Positions 17,655-26,085 of a DNA stretch of 64,000 nucleotides are shown in pieces. The translations under genes and the position numbers were made by a program. The stretch comes from Ruoffia tabacinasalis (GTDB lineage Bacteria; Bacillota; Bacilli; Lactobacillales; Aerococcaceae). The stretch lies in assembly GCF_042652985.1 (NCBI RefSeq), contig NZ_JBHSHQ010000035.1, positions 53,378 through 117,377 of the forward strand, written 5' to 3'. Each line of letters opens with the position of its first letter. Within the stretch, counting starts at the first letter, position 1. The notes under the pieces were generated by a model that was not told where the DNA came from, made no database searches, and worked only from the letters and a program-made list of their open reading frames with translations.

Positions 17655-19079
17655 ATGGGAAACATTCAGTATGATAAAGAACCTAAATCTGACATAGCTT
17701 TCATTGATATGAAATCCTTTTACGCCAGCGTTGAGTGCGTGGAACGTGGGCTCCACCCTCTCTATACTTCTTTATGCGTGATGAGTCGAGCAGACAATGC
17801 GAACGGCTTGATCCTCGCCTCTTCACCAACGTTTAAAAAAGTTTTCGGAAAGGATAATGTAGGTAGAAGCTATGATTTACCTTTTAATATTCAGACACGA
17901 CGGTTCAATTACTATGTCGCTAAACGACAAAATTTACCAATAAATCGTGAGTATGTTCGCTTTATTGAGAGTTGGGCACGAAAAACACTCATTGTTCCTC
18001 CAAGAATGAGCTTATATATTGAGAAAAATATGATTATTCATGACATTCTCCAAAATTATGCACCTAAGGAGGAAATTCTGCCCTACTCTATTGATGAAAG
18101 TTTCATTGATTTAACACGTTCGCTAGATTATTTTGCCAAGCGAAAAAATATCTCTCGCCGTGCTAAACTCGATGGAATTTCCGAACAAATTCAACGAGAA
18201 ATTTGGAAAGCAACTGGCGTTTTTTCAACAGTCGGTATGAGTAACGCAAACCCTCTTCTTGCTAAATTAGCTCTGGACAATGAAGCAAAATACAACCCCA
18301 ATATGCGCGCTAATTGGTCTTATGAAGATGTTGAAACGAAAGTCTGGAACATTAAAAAACTCACTGACTTTTGGGGAATCGGTCGGCGAACAGCCATTCG
18401 TCTTGAACGAATGAAAATTTACTCTATTAGAGATTTAGCTAACAGTAACCCTGAGCTACTCAAACAAGAGTTTGGTGTTATTGGTCTGCAACTCTGGTTT
18501 CATGCTAACGGAGTGGATGAAAGTGATGTGCGTTACCCTTATAAAGCCAAATCCAAAGGTTTAGGTAACTCACAAGTTCTGCACAAAGATTATTATAAGC
18601 AATCTGATATCGAACTCGTCTTAAGCGAAATGGCCGAGCAAGTAGCTATCCGTTTGCGTAAAGCTCATAAAAAGACAACCAGTGTGGCAATATCTGTTGG
18701 CTTCTCTCACACTGCTGAACGGTCATCCATTCATGTTCAAAGAAAAGTCGACCCCACTCAAAATACAAAAGTGCTCATCGGACATGTCATCAGTCTTTTT
18801 CGTTCAAAATATAATGGCGGTGCCGTTCGAAATATCGCTGTTCGCTATAATAATTTTGTCGATGAGAAATATGCTTTTATATCTTTATTTGATAATTTTG
18901 AACAAGTTGAGAAAGAAGAAACCCTTGAAAAAACAATTGATGATGTTCGCGAACGATTTGGCTTCTTATCCGTGCAGCGTGCAACCGTACTTAAAGAAAA
19001 CTCCAGAAGTAAAGCGTGTAGCCAACTTATCGGTGGCCATGCGGCAGGTGGTGCTGGTGGCTTGGATGGGTTAGCATGA
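17655..19079 (+). CDS. uvrX: Y-family DNA polymerase, UvrX/ImpB type
   Basis: A 474-aa translesion polymerase. The catalytic motif FIDMKSFYASVE and the second acidic motif SIDESFIDL are intact, followed by helix-hairpin-helix thumb and little-finger regions. Unlike DinB it carries the extended UvrX-type N-terminus and the Gly/Ala-rich C-terminus. An AAAGGAGG site precedes the ATG. It is the first gene behind a LexA-box promoter and overlaps the YolD-like gene by 4 bp, the usual pairing. It should copy damaged DNA with low fidelity after SOS induction. Confidence 0.92.
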   Translation: MGNIQYDKEPKSDIAFIDMKSFYASVECVERGLHPLYTSLCVMSRADNANGLILASSPTFKKVFGKDNVGRSYDLPFNIQTRRFNYYVAKRQNLPINREYVRFIESWARKTLIVPPRMSLYIEKNMIIHDILQNYAPKEEILPYSIDESFIDLTRSLDYFAKRKNISRRAKLDGISEQIQREIWKATGVFSTVGMSNANPLLAKLALDNEAKYNPNMRANWSYEDVETKVWNIKKLTDFWGIGRRTAIRLERMKIYSIRDLANSNPELLKQEFGVIGLQLWFHANGVDESDVRYPYKAKSKGLGNSQVLHKDYYKQSDIELVLSEMAEQVAIRLRKAHKKTTSVAISVGFSHTAERSSIHVQRKVDPTQNTKVLIGHVISLFRSKYNGGAVRNIAVRYNNFVDEKYAFISLFDNFEQVEKEETLEKTIDDVRERFGFLSVQRATVLKENSRSKACSQLIGGHAAGGAGGLDGLA

Positions 19080-19444
19080 CAGTTGATCGAAGCTATCTTC
19101 CTTACCGTTCTGCTCGTAACTACCAAGACCGGAAGATGGCAAAATGGATAGGATTTTTCCTATCAGAACACACCACCGCACTCACAACTGAAGTCGAGAC
19201 GATTGATTTTAGCCAATCGCTCCCTTTAGGCGAGAAACTTCTCTTACTCAACCAATTATACCTGCAAAGGCTACCTGGTATTTTCCAAATCATACAAGAC
19301 GAAAAGTCTAAAGAAATACGCGGGAAAATCGATTCCGTACAAGCAGATCAAGTTGGCGTGCAAAGTGAGGATGCTCACTACTTTATATCTATCAAACACA
19401 TTATATCAATCAAATTAGAGGAGGAATTGGACGATGGATTCTAG
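19076..19444 (+). CDS. YolD-like family protein
   Basis: A 122-aa protein with the YolD-like core (RMAKWIGFF-type start, LPLGEKLLLL, and a C-terminal EDAHYFISIKHIISI strand pair). Members are found next to UvrX-type polymerases and are thought to assist or control them. The start overlaps the polymerase stop (ATGA), implying coupled translation and joint SOS control. Confidence 0.85.
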   Translation: MTVDRSYLPYRSARNYQDRKMAKWIGFFLSEHTTALTTEVETIDFSQSLPLGEKLLLLNQLYLQRLPGIFQIIQDEKSKEIRGKIDSVQADQVGVQSEDAHYFISIKHIISIKLEEELDDGF

Positions 19445-19724
19445 AAACATACAGAATAGTAGTGTTCAATTCGATTATTTCAGCGAGAACTTTATGCGAT
19501 TTGAACAAGATTTTAATGCTTATTCAAATTTGGTCATCCCTTTAACATTTATGGTCGATGACATTCTTTTTACTATGAATGAGTCGCAAACCAATTACTT
19601 TAAACTCCCCGCCATGAAATCAAAAGATAATAAAAATCATTACTTTATCTTCAGAGTGAAGATGCAAGAAAACAATTCGCAAGTCCGCATTTATGAATAT
19701 ATCCGACACACCTCACCCTTTTAA
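19434..19724 (+). CDS. Small conserved protein (DUF5960-like)
   Basis: A 96-aa protein, third gene of the SOS operon, overlapping the YolD-like gene by 11 bp. Aromatic residues (FDYFSENFMRFEQDF) and the NYFKL and NHYFIFRV motifs resemble the DUF5960 family, which I recall beside uvrX/yolD in streptococci. Its role is unknown; position suggests a link to translesion synthesis. Family assignment is from memory and moderate. Confidence 0.65.
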   Translation: MDSRNIQNSSVQFDYFSENFMRFEQDFNAYSNLVIPLTFMVDDILFTMNESQTNYFKLPAMKSKDNKNHYFIFRVKMQENNSQVRIYEYIRHTSPF

Positions 19725-19765
19725 ATGTCACTTTAATGCAGCTCAGCTTCTCATAAAAATAATAT

Positions 19766-19809
19766 AAGCGACAAAGTATCTTATTATCTTGATACTTTGT
19801 CGCTTTTGT
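19766..19809 (+). terminator. Terminator of the SOS operon
   Basis: AAGCGACAAAGTATC (19766-19780) pairs perfectly with GATACTTTGTCGCTT (19791-19805), followed by TTTG. Confidence 0.9.
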
Positions 19810-19844
19810 TGTGCTTTTCGGGGGTTGGGTCGGGAAGCTGCGGT

Positions 19845-20049
19845 GATTCGCCAGCTCGGGTGGACGAGCTGGTGGAGTTGGCCTGGATTCGCCAGCTCAG
19901 ATGCGCGAGCTGGTGAAGTTCGACTTGATTCGCCAGCTCAGATGCGCGAGCTGGTGAAGTTCGACTTGATTCGCCAGCTCAGGTGCGCGAGCTGGTGAAG
20001 TTTGTCTTGATTCGCCAGCTCAGGTGCGCGAGCTGGCGAATCCTTCTGT
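19845..20049. repeat. Array of five 41-bp repeats, each an 11-bp-stem hairpin
   Basis: Units begin at 19845, 19886, 19927, 19968 and 20009, all 41 bp apart. Each holds TTCGCCAGCTC and GAGCTGGTGAA (GAGCTGGCGAA in the last), which pair around an 8-base loop such as AGGTGCGC. The array is much more GC-rich than its surroundings. It lies between the uvrX operon terminator and the Ldh-family gene and carries no gene. The first unit is the most degenerate. Confidence 0.9.
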
Positions 20050-20103
20050 TTCTGCATTTACAAATTATTTTTCTATCTACTATAAATACTTTTTATAAAT
20101 TCC

Positions 20104-20155
20104 TTGTTATTTAAACTTGAATATGCTAATTTTAAGTTATCAGGAAACGTTTACA
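20104..20155 (+). promoter_or_regulatory. Putative promoter and cre-like site of the Ldh-family gene
   Basis: TTGTTA (20104-20109), 17 bp and TAATTT (20127-20132) form a weak promoter. AGGAAACGTTTACA (20142-20155) matches 13 of 14 positions of the CcpA cre consensus and lies just downstream of the likely start, which would fit carbon catabolite repression. Confidence 0.5.
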
Positions 20156-20186
20156 AAACCAGTTAAAATACTAGGAGGAATAGAAA

Positions 20187-21296
20187 ATGGGTCAAACTTT
20201 TACTGTTGAATGGGAATGGGTAACGAAGTTTGTTAAAGATGTCTTTATGGCTTATGGGATTCCAGAAGAAGATGCGGATATTTGTACAGATGTGCTACTT
20301 GCGTCTGACCGCAAAGGGATTGAATCACATGGGGTAAATCGCTTTAAACCAATTTATCTTGATCGAATTAAGGCAGGTATTCAACATCCGGAGACAAATT
20401 TTGAAGTTGTTCGTGAAACACCGACAACAGCGGTTGTGGACGGACATGATGGGATGGGACAAGTGATTGGGTATAAAGCCATGCAGATGGCGATTGATAA
20501 AGCGAAAGAGTTTGGAATGGGTATGGTTGCGGTTCGAAACTCAACTCACTACGGAATTGCGGGTTATTACACAGATATGGCCGCAAAAGCAGGTTGTATC
20601 GGCATGACCGGAACAAATGCGCGCCCTTCGATTGCGCCTACTTTCGGTGTAGAAAATATGTTAGGAACTAACCCACTCACACTCGGTTTCCCAACCGATG
20701 AGGATTTTCCATTTTCATTAGACTGTGCGACTTCAATTAGTCAACGTGGAAAGATTGAATATTACGCACGTATTGGTCAAGATACACCTGCAGGAATGGT
20801 GATTGGTCGTGACGGAAAAGCAATGACTGACTCGCCTGAAATTCTAGAAGCGTTAGTTAATGGTCAAGCAGCGCTAGCACCACTTGGGGGTATCGGTGAA
20901 GAACTCGCTGGATATAAAGGTTATGGTTATGCAACCTTTGTAGAAGTATTATCAGCTGCCCTACAACAAGGAAACTTCTTGCATATGTTATCAGGTATTG
21001 GGGAAAATGGCGAGAAACAGAAATTCCATCTAGGACATTTCTTTATTGCTATTGATACCGAAGCTTTCGTTGGTTTAGACAGCTTCAAGAAGACAGCCGG
21101 AGATATCTTAAGAGCTTTAAGAAATTCAGAAGTGGCGCCAGGTGAAGATCGCATTTATACTGCCGGTGAAAAAGAACACCTTGTGTGGTTAGAGCGTAAA
21201 GATACAGGCTTACCTCTAAATGAAGGGGTGCAACAAGAAATGATCGCTATTCGCGATGAATTAGGCTGGACAGATTACAAATTACCATTTGAATAA
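20187..21296 (+). CDS. Ldh-family (malate/L-lactate/ureidoglycolate) dehydrogenase
   Basis: A 369-aa member of the type-2 malate/L-lactate dehydrogenase family (Ldh_2), which uses NAD(P) but is unrelated to classical LDH/MDH. Visible motifs are DRKGIESHGVNRF, VRNSTHYGIAGYY with the catalytic His, GTNPLTLGFP and the C-terminal GYKGYGYA. The substrate could be a 2-hydroxyacid such as malate, sulfolactate or ureidoglycolate; sequence alone does not decide. AGGAGG lies 8 nt before the ATG. A possible cre site upstream suggests repression on preferred sugars. Confidence 0.88.
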   Translation: MGQTFTVEWEWVTKFVKDVFMAYGIPEEDADICTDVLLASDRKGIESHGVNRFKPIYLDRIKAGIQHPETNFEVVRETPTTAVVDGHDGMGQVIGYKAMQMAIDKAKEFGMGMVAVRNSTHYGIAGYYTDMAAKAGCIGMTGTNARPSIAPTFGVENMLGTNPLTLGFPTDEDFPFSLDCATSISQRGKIEYYARIGQDTPAGMVIGRDGKAMTDSPEILEALVNGQAALAPLGGIGEELAGYKGYGYATFVEVLSAALQQGNFLHMLSGIGENGEKQKFHLGHFFIAIDTEAFVGLDSFKKTAGDILRALRNSEVAPGEDRIYTAGEKEHLVWLERKDTGLPLNEGVQQEMIAIRDELGWTDYKLPFE

Positions 21297-21304
21297 ACAC
21301 TAAA

Positions 21305-21336
21305 GAAGGGGAGCATGGGTTGCTCCCCTTCTTTTT
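21305..21336. terminator. Bidirectional terminator
   Basis: GAAGGGGAGCA (21305-21315) pairs with TGCTCCCCTTC (21321-21331), followed by T5. It ends the dehydrogenase gene and reaches the aroD stop codon. Confidence 0.88.
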
Positions 21337-22084
21337 ATAAACTCAAATTTTTTAAAGAGACTGCTAAATCTTCGACAGCCATTTGACCGGGAGCAGATGC
21401 TTTTCCTAAAGAACCGAAAGTTGCTGCAGAGCCAAATACTTCACCAGATAAGCGACTAATCATGCCCAAACTACCCATAGACATTGTTATTAAAGGTACT
21501 TTGGTAAATTGCTGACGCCGATGAGTGGCTTTTAAAAGCGTTAAAACATCTTCGGGCGTTTGTGGCATAACAGCTATCTTGCAAATATCTGCCCCTTTAC
21601 TCTCCATCAACTCAAGACGACGAATAATCTCTTCCTCTGGAGGTGTTCGTTCAAAGTCATGATTACATAGCACCACATAAATCCCTTGACTGCGACACTC
21701 TTGAATAAGATCGTCTAACTTTTCTTCTGGGATAAATAACTCAATATCTAATAAATCAACGTGTCCTTCATTAATAATTTCTTGATAAAGGGCAACATAT
21801 TGCTCATAAGATAGCTCGCGTTCCCCACCTTCTTCAAAAGTACGGAAGGTAATTAACAACGGCTTATTCACCAGTTGTTTAACTTCTTGAGAAAGTTCGC
21901 TCACTGCACCCGCCTTTTCCACATCTTCATAAAAATCAATGCGCCATTCCACTAAATCGCCTGATGACTTACTTGCATCTTTTGCCGCTTGAATAACCTC
22001 AGCCTGAGTTTTACCAACAATCGGTACAATTATTTTAGGTCTCCCTTGACCAATGGTTACATTATCTATCGTCACTCGCTTCAT
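21335..22084 (-). CDS. aroD: Type I 3-dehydroquinate dehydratase
   Basis: A 249-aa shikimate-pathway enzyme that dehydrates 3-dehydroquinate through a Schiff base. DLVEWRIDFYED, LLITFRTFEEGGE, VLCNHDFERTP and the lysine segment ICKIAVMPQT match type I AroD. It stands alone, outside any shikimate gene cluster, as is common for aroD in lactic acid bacteria. Confidence 0.93.
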   Translation of the reverse strand: MKRVTIDNVTIGQGRPKIIVPIVGKTQAEVIQAAKDASKSSGDLVEWRIDFYEDVEKAGAVSELSQEVKQLVNKPLLITFRTFEEGGERELSYEQYVALYQEIINEGHVDLLDIELFIPEEKLDDLIQECRSQGIYVVLCNHDFERTPPEEEIIRRLELMESKGADICKIAVMPQTPEDVLTLLKATHRRQQFTKVPLITMSMGSLGMISRLSGEVFGSAATFGSLGKASAPGQMAVEDLAVSLKNLSL

Positions 22085-22151
22085 CTTCTGACCTCGCTTA
22101 CTTGATGTAATTATCTCTACGTTTGATAATAGCTTATAAAGAAGTAAAAGG

Positions 22152-22194
22152 CTAAAAAAACCAATGAATCTTCATGAGATCCATTGGTTTTTAA
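22152..22194 (-). terminator. Terminator of the malic enzyme gene
   Basis: AAACCAATG and CATTGGTTT with an inner GATCTC/GAGATC-like extension, followed by T6 on the minus strand. Confidence 0.8.
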
Positions 22195-22205
22195 TGTTAA
22201 AATTA

Positions 22206-23357
22206 TTATTTAGTCGCATTGCGAACACTATCCGCAACAACCTCAGCTACTTTAGGGTTAAAGGCATTCGGGATGATATTCTCCACACTTAATTCTGCCT
22301 CCGGAATCACACTCGCGATTCCTTGAGCGGCAGCAATTTGCATTTCATCTGTAATATCACTTGCGCGAGCATCTAAGGCACCACGGAAAATACCTGGGAA
22401 AGCTAGAACGTTATTGATTTGGTTAGGGAAATCACTACGCCCCGTTGCGACAATAAATGCGCCCCCTTCTTTCGCTTCGTCTGGCATGATTTCTGGAGTT
22501 GGGTTAGCCATCGCGAAGATAATTGGCTTTTCATTCATCGTTGCAATCCATTCTTTCTTCAACACACCTGGCGCTGATACACCAATGAAGACATCCGCAT
22601 CTTTAACGGCTTCTTGTAAATCCCCTTTCAAGTTGTCAGGGTTTGTTAAACTCGCTAAGTCTTTGTGACGCTCATCTAAAGCAGGATCATCTTCAGCAAT
22701 CATACCGTCGATATCACAGACGATAACATTTTTAGCGCCTGCGGCTAACATTTTCTTAGCGATGGCCGTTCCAGCAGATCCACCACCATTAATGACGATT
22801 TTTGCTGACTCGATTTTCTTATCAACAACTTTCAATGCATTGTATAAAGCACCTAATACGACAATCGCTGTCCCATGTTGGTCATCGTGGAATACTGGGA
22901 TATCCAATTCTTCTTTCAAACGTCTTTCAATTTCAAAACAACGCGGTGCAGAAATATCTTCTAAGTTAATTCCACCAAAAGAAGGAGCAATTGCTTTAAC
23001 ATGTGAGATAATCTCTTCAACATCTTGTGTATCTAATGAAATTGGAACAGCGTCCACATCTGCGAACGCTTTGAATAAAGCAGCTTTCCCTTCCATCACT
23101 GGAATCGCAGCTTCAGGTCCGATATTTCCTAGTCCTAATACAGCTGATCCATCAGTGACAACTGCGACTAAATTACGTTTCGTTGTATATTTATAGACAT
23201 CTTCTTTATTCTCCGCAATCGCTGAACTAACTGCCGCCACACCTGGTGTGTATGCTACGGATAATTCTTCCATATTTGTAATGGATACTTTAGGATTAAC
23301 CTCAATCTTCCCGCCTAGTTCCTCGCCTAATCTAAGTGCTTCTTTCCTTACGTCCAT
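22206..23357 (-). CDS. Malic enzyme, short bacterial type
   Basis: A 383-aa oxidative decarboxylase converting malate to pyruvate and CO2 with NAD(P). SVAYTPGVAAVS, the metal/substrate segment VFHDDQHGTAIV and the dinucleotide loop NGGGSAGTAIAKK are intact. Its length matches the single-domain form (MaeE/YtsJ-like) without a phosphotransacetylase tail. AAGGAAG precedes the ATG. It begins 37 bp after the secreted-protein gene at 23395, so cotranscription is possible. No citrate or malate transporter is next to it. Confidence 0.92.
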   Translation of the reverse strand: MDVRKEALRLGEELGGKIEVNPKVSITNMEELSVAYTPGVAAVSSAIAENKEDVYKYTTKRNLVAVVTDGSAVLGLGNIGPEAAIPVMEGKAALFKAFADVDAVPISLDTQDVEEIISHVKAIAPSFGGINLEDISAPRCFEIERRLKEELDIPVFHDDQHGTAIVVLGALYNALKVVDKKIESAKIVINGGGSAGTAIAKKMLAAGAKNVIVCDIDGMIAEDDPALDERHKDLASLTNPDNLKGDLQEAVKDADVFIGVSAPGVLKKEWIATMNEKPIIFAMANPTPEIMPDEAKEGGAFIVATGRSDFPNQINNVLAFPGIFRGALDARASDITDEMQIAAAQGIASVIPEAELSVENIIPNAFNPKVAEVVADSVRNATK

Positions 23358-23394
23358 GTTATATTGCTTCCTTTCTATAATTGAACTCTACTAA

Positions 23395-24807
23395 TTACCA
23401 CTCTGCATTCTCAAGTTCCCACTCTGTCCAAGGATACGGTGCTACTAAAATCTCCTCGCCTGTTTCAGGATGTGTGACTGTTATCACAGTTGTTGTTAAA
23501 TTATTTTGATGCCTAAAACCCTCCACATGAAAATACCCATTACTATCAGCTACGGCATTTTCCATAGTTGTAGCATAACCATTTAGATGTGTTACTTTCA
23601 CTTCAGCATTCGGGTAAGTATAACCTTCGACATATCCTTGATCCACAAAATATCTTTCAAGCGTTAAGTAGCCTGACTCATGTTCGAGTGCTGTTGGACG
23701 ATATTGGTAAATACCTAATTCCATCTCATACACATTCTGACCATTCTCATTCAATACTTTTATCGTTGGTGGAGTTCCGATAGCTGCCTTAGCATCTAAT
23801 GTGAAATAACCAGATGAATCAGGTGTCGCAGCAAAAACCTCTGACATCTCATCTGTGAAAACATTTTTTGTTGTCACTTCAACAGAATAATCTGGGTTAA
23901 TATAACCTGAAATAATTCCCTCTCCATGAAAGACCGGTTCGATCGCAATCGTTTCGCCATCTCCAACTGATGTAAGGACCCAGGCTACAGGTGGAACATC
24001 CTTGCGTCGCGGTGAAAGCATGCGCCAATCATGTGCTAAACTCCAATCAGACGACGCACTAGATTCTGTATTGCCTGTGAGTTCCTCATAAGTTTCACGA
24101 GTCGTGTATTCAGCATACTCACCTACAGGTTTTTCTAAATCCCATTTAATCATACTTAAAGTGCCATACTTATTGTAGAAGAAATAAAAAACATAATCTG
24201 TACGATGTGCAGATAGTTCTTGAACGACCACTGCTGTATTTACATTTATATCTCTTGCTATCTCATCTGATGGATAGACCGCGAATGTTTGAGTAGCATT
24301 ATCTTCTAAACGCCCATTAAATTCCCTAATCGATTTAACATGTGTAGCGTAGGCATTATATTCATTCTCGTAAATGGTTGGCTGCCCACCATTTTTCTTA
24401 ACAATAAACTTCTCTTTACCCTCATGATAAAAGCGCATTTCCTCAGGTAATTCCGAAAAATCAACCGCATATGGATATAAATCCGCTTCATCACTCTCGT
24501 CCGTTTGACTATTCAAGTAATTAGTTAAATACTCAACTAGCTCAAGTGATTGTCCGGTAGAATGATTCCCGTCAATTCCGTAACTCGATAATGATCTCGT
24601 TTCTCCAGTTTCTAGAATCCTCGCTTCTTCCTCACTCAAATATGCATCCACTTCTTCATAAGAAAAATCTTGCGTAATCCCCATCATAAAACTTTCAATG
24701 ACCTCTTCACGCTGCCTCTCAAGTGATTGAGCATGTCCAACTTCTCCCATAGAAATGAAAAAAAATAAACTAAACCCCACCATCAGCTTCATCAATCTCT
24801 TCATCAT
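23395..24807 (-). CDS. Secreted protein with two C-terminal Ig-like domains
   Basis: A 470-aa protein with a signal peptide (about residues 1-26, ending GHAQ), a long region without a recognised family, and two bacterial Ig-like repeats near the C-terminus (GIISGYINPDYSVEV... and GYVEGYTYPNAEVKV..., each closing with DSSGYF or DSNGYF). No LPXTG or other anchor is seen, so it should be released or held non-covalently. Such Ig-like modules usually extend enzymatic or adhesive domains. Function unknown. Confidence 0.75.
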   Translation of the reverse strand: MMKRLMKLMVGFSLFFFISMGEVGHAQSLERQREEVIESFMMGITQDFSYEEVDAYLSEEEARILETGETRSLSSYGIDGNHSTGQSLELVEYLTNYLNSQTDESDEADLYPYAVDFSELPEEMRFYHEGKEKFIVKKNGGQPTIYENEYNAYATHVKSIREFNGRLEDNATQTFAVYPSDEIARDINVNTAVVVQELSAHRTDYVFYFFYNKYGTLSMIKWDLEKPVGEYAEYTTRETYEELTGNTESSASSDWSLAHDWRMLSPRRKDVPPVAWVLTSVGDGETIAIEPVFHGEGIISGYINPDYSVEVTTKNVFTDEMSEVFAATPDSSGYFTLDAKAAIGTPPTIKVLNENGQNVYEMELGIYQYRPTALEHESGYLTLERYFVDQGYVEGYTYPNAEVKVTHLNGYATTMENAVADSNGYFHVEGFRHQNNLTTTVITVTHPETGEEILVAPYPWTEWELENAEW

Positions 24808-24854
24808 CGCTACCGTCCTTTATGTGTATTGGCATAAATATTATATATAGTTTT

Positions 24855-24863
24855 ATTATAGCA
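24855..24863 (-). promoter_or_regulatory. Extended -10 promoter of the 23395-24807 gene
   Basis: TGCTATAAT on the minus strand fits TGnTATAAT. A palindromic AAGCGCTT lies about 10 bp upstream and could be an operator. Confidence 0.6.
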
Positions 24864-24895
24864 TGTTAGGAAGCGCTTTAATAAATTAAATGCAA

Positions 24896-24939
24896 AAAAG
24901 AACACAGAAACTAATTTAACTTAGCTTACCGTGTTCTTA
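24896..24939 (-). terminator. Terminator of the MsmK-like remnant
   Basis: On the minus strand AAGAACAC pairs with GTGTTCTT, followed by a T-run. Confidence 0.75.
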
Positions 24940-24952
24940 TGAAACCACTCTT

Positions 24953-25936
24953 TTATTTAATTACATTACCAGTCTCTTTATCAAAAAAGTGTGCTTTGTT
25001 CATATTAAATGATACTTCTAAAGTACTACCTGCTTCGTGGTGATCACGCGAATCAACGACTGCTATATACTCTGTTCCAAAAACATCTAGATATAATATA
25101 GATTCTGCTCCAGTTAATTCAGAAACTAATACTTTAGGTTTAAGAATAGATTCAGATGCATCTAAGGCAACTTGTTCTGTTTGAATATCTTCAGGTCGTA
25201 TACCAAATAAGATTTCTTTACCATCATAGCCTTGTTTATCTAATAAGTCTCTCATAGGTTTATTCACCTGTATCACTAAACCATTATGATCTATGACTTT
25301 CCCGTTTTGGTAAGTTAGTTCAACAATATTCATCGCTGGTGAACCCATAAAGCTAGCTACAAAAGCATTATTTGGTGAATTGTACACTTCAAACGGTGTT
25401 CCAATTTGTTGGATGACACCCGCATTCATAATGACAATTCGGTCCGCTAAAGTCATTGCTTCAGTTTGATCATGCGTCACGTAAATCATTGTTGCGTTTA
25501 ATTCATTATGTAATTTCGCAATTTCTTTTCTCATATGAACACGAAGCTTAGCGTCTAAGTTTGATAGTGGTTCATCCATTAAAAATACTTTAGGATCTCT
25601 CACTACAGAACGACCTAAAGCAACACGTTGTCGCTGCCCACCTGAAAGAGCTGCAGGCTTTCTATCAAGTAAATCAGTGATTTGTAGTAGTTCCGCCGCA
25701 TGCTCCACTCGTTCTTTAATTTCATTCTCTGGTGTCTTTTTAAGCTTCAATCCAAAAGCCATGTTATCAAATACAGACATATGTGGATATAGTGCATAGT
25801 TTTGAAATACCATCGCTATGTCTCGATCTTTAGGCTGACTTGTTTCTATACTTATTTTATCTACAGTTTGATACTTTTCATTTCCAACCGCACAAACAAA
25901 TTTTGTGCCCCCTGCCTCAATTGCCCCATATAACAT
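24953..25936 (-). pseudogene. Chimeric fructokinase / MsmK-type ATPase ORF lacking Walker A
   Basis: The 327-aa frame starts with about 34 residues of a ROK fructokinase (MLYGAIEAGGTKFVCAVG, then ISIETSQP) and continues from KDRDIAMVFQNYALYPHMSV as an MsmK/UgpC-type sugar ABC ATPase to its normal C-terminus. The junction is at about 25828-25836. The Walker B and LSGGQ signature (ALSGGQRQ, VFLMDEP) remain, but the first 75 or so residues of the ATPase with the Walker A loop are gone, so ATP binding should fail. The shared proline-lysine codons at the join suggest a microhomology deletion. A GAGGAGG site still precedes the ATG. It is treated as a fusion pseudogene although the frame is open. 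Confidence 0.88.
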
Positions 25937-25956
25937 TTAACTGCCTCCTCGTAATT

Positions 25957-25968
25957 TGAAACGTTTCA
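25957..25968. promoter_or_regulatory. LacI-type operator palindrome
   Basis: TGAAACGTTTCA is a perfect 12-bp palindrome just upstream of the chimeric ORF. It resembles LacI/GalR-family operators (ScrR-like or CcpA-like) and fits a former fructokinase promoter. Confidence 0.6.
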
Positions 25969-26035
25969 TATTTTCGTTATAAAATATTTTTTCTCGATGT
26001 CAAGAACTTTTTGTAAGGGCTTTTATAGAATTTAA

Positions 26036-26078
26036 AAAATAATGCCGTTGAGTCTTTATTAAACTAAACAGCATTATT
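26036..26078 (-). terminator. Terminator of the glycerate kinase gene
   Basis: AATGC...AGT and ACT...GCATT pair with internal mismatches around 26041-26075, with a T-run on the minus strand. Confidence 0.65.
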
Positions 26079-26085
26079 TCAACCT

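Noticed and set aside
19789..19998. Open frame through the 41-bp repeats
   Set aside because: It is a Trp/Arg-rich product of repeat DNA with no ribosome site and begins inside a terminator.
19845..20049. CRISPR array
   Set aside because: Units are contiguous 41-bp copies without unique spacers, and no cas genes are near.
22762..23196. 144-aa frame antisense to malic enzyme
   Set aside because: Shadow frame without a ribosome site.
25957..25968. CcpA cre site
   Set aside because: TGAAACGTTTCA is palindromic but does not match the spacing of the cre consensus; a LacI-type operator fits better.
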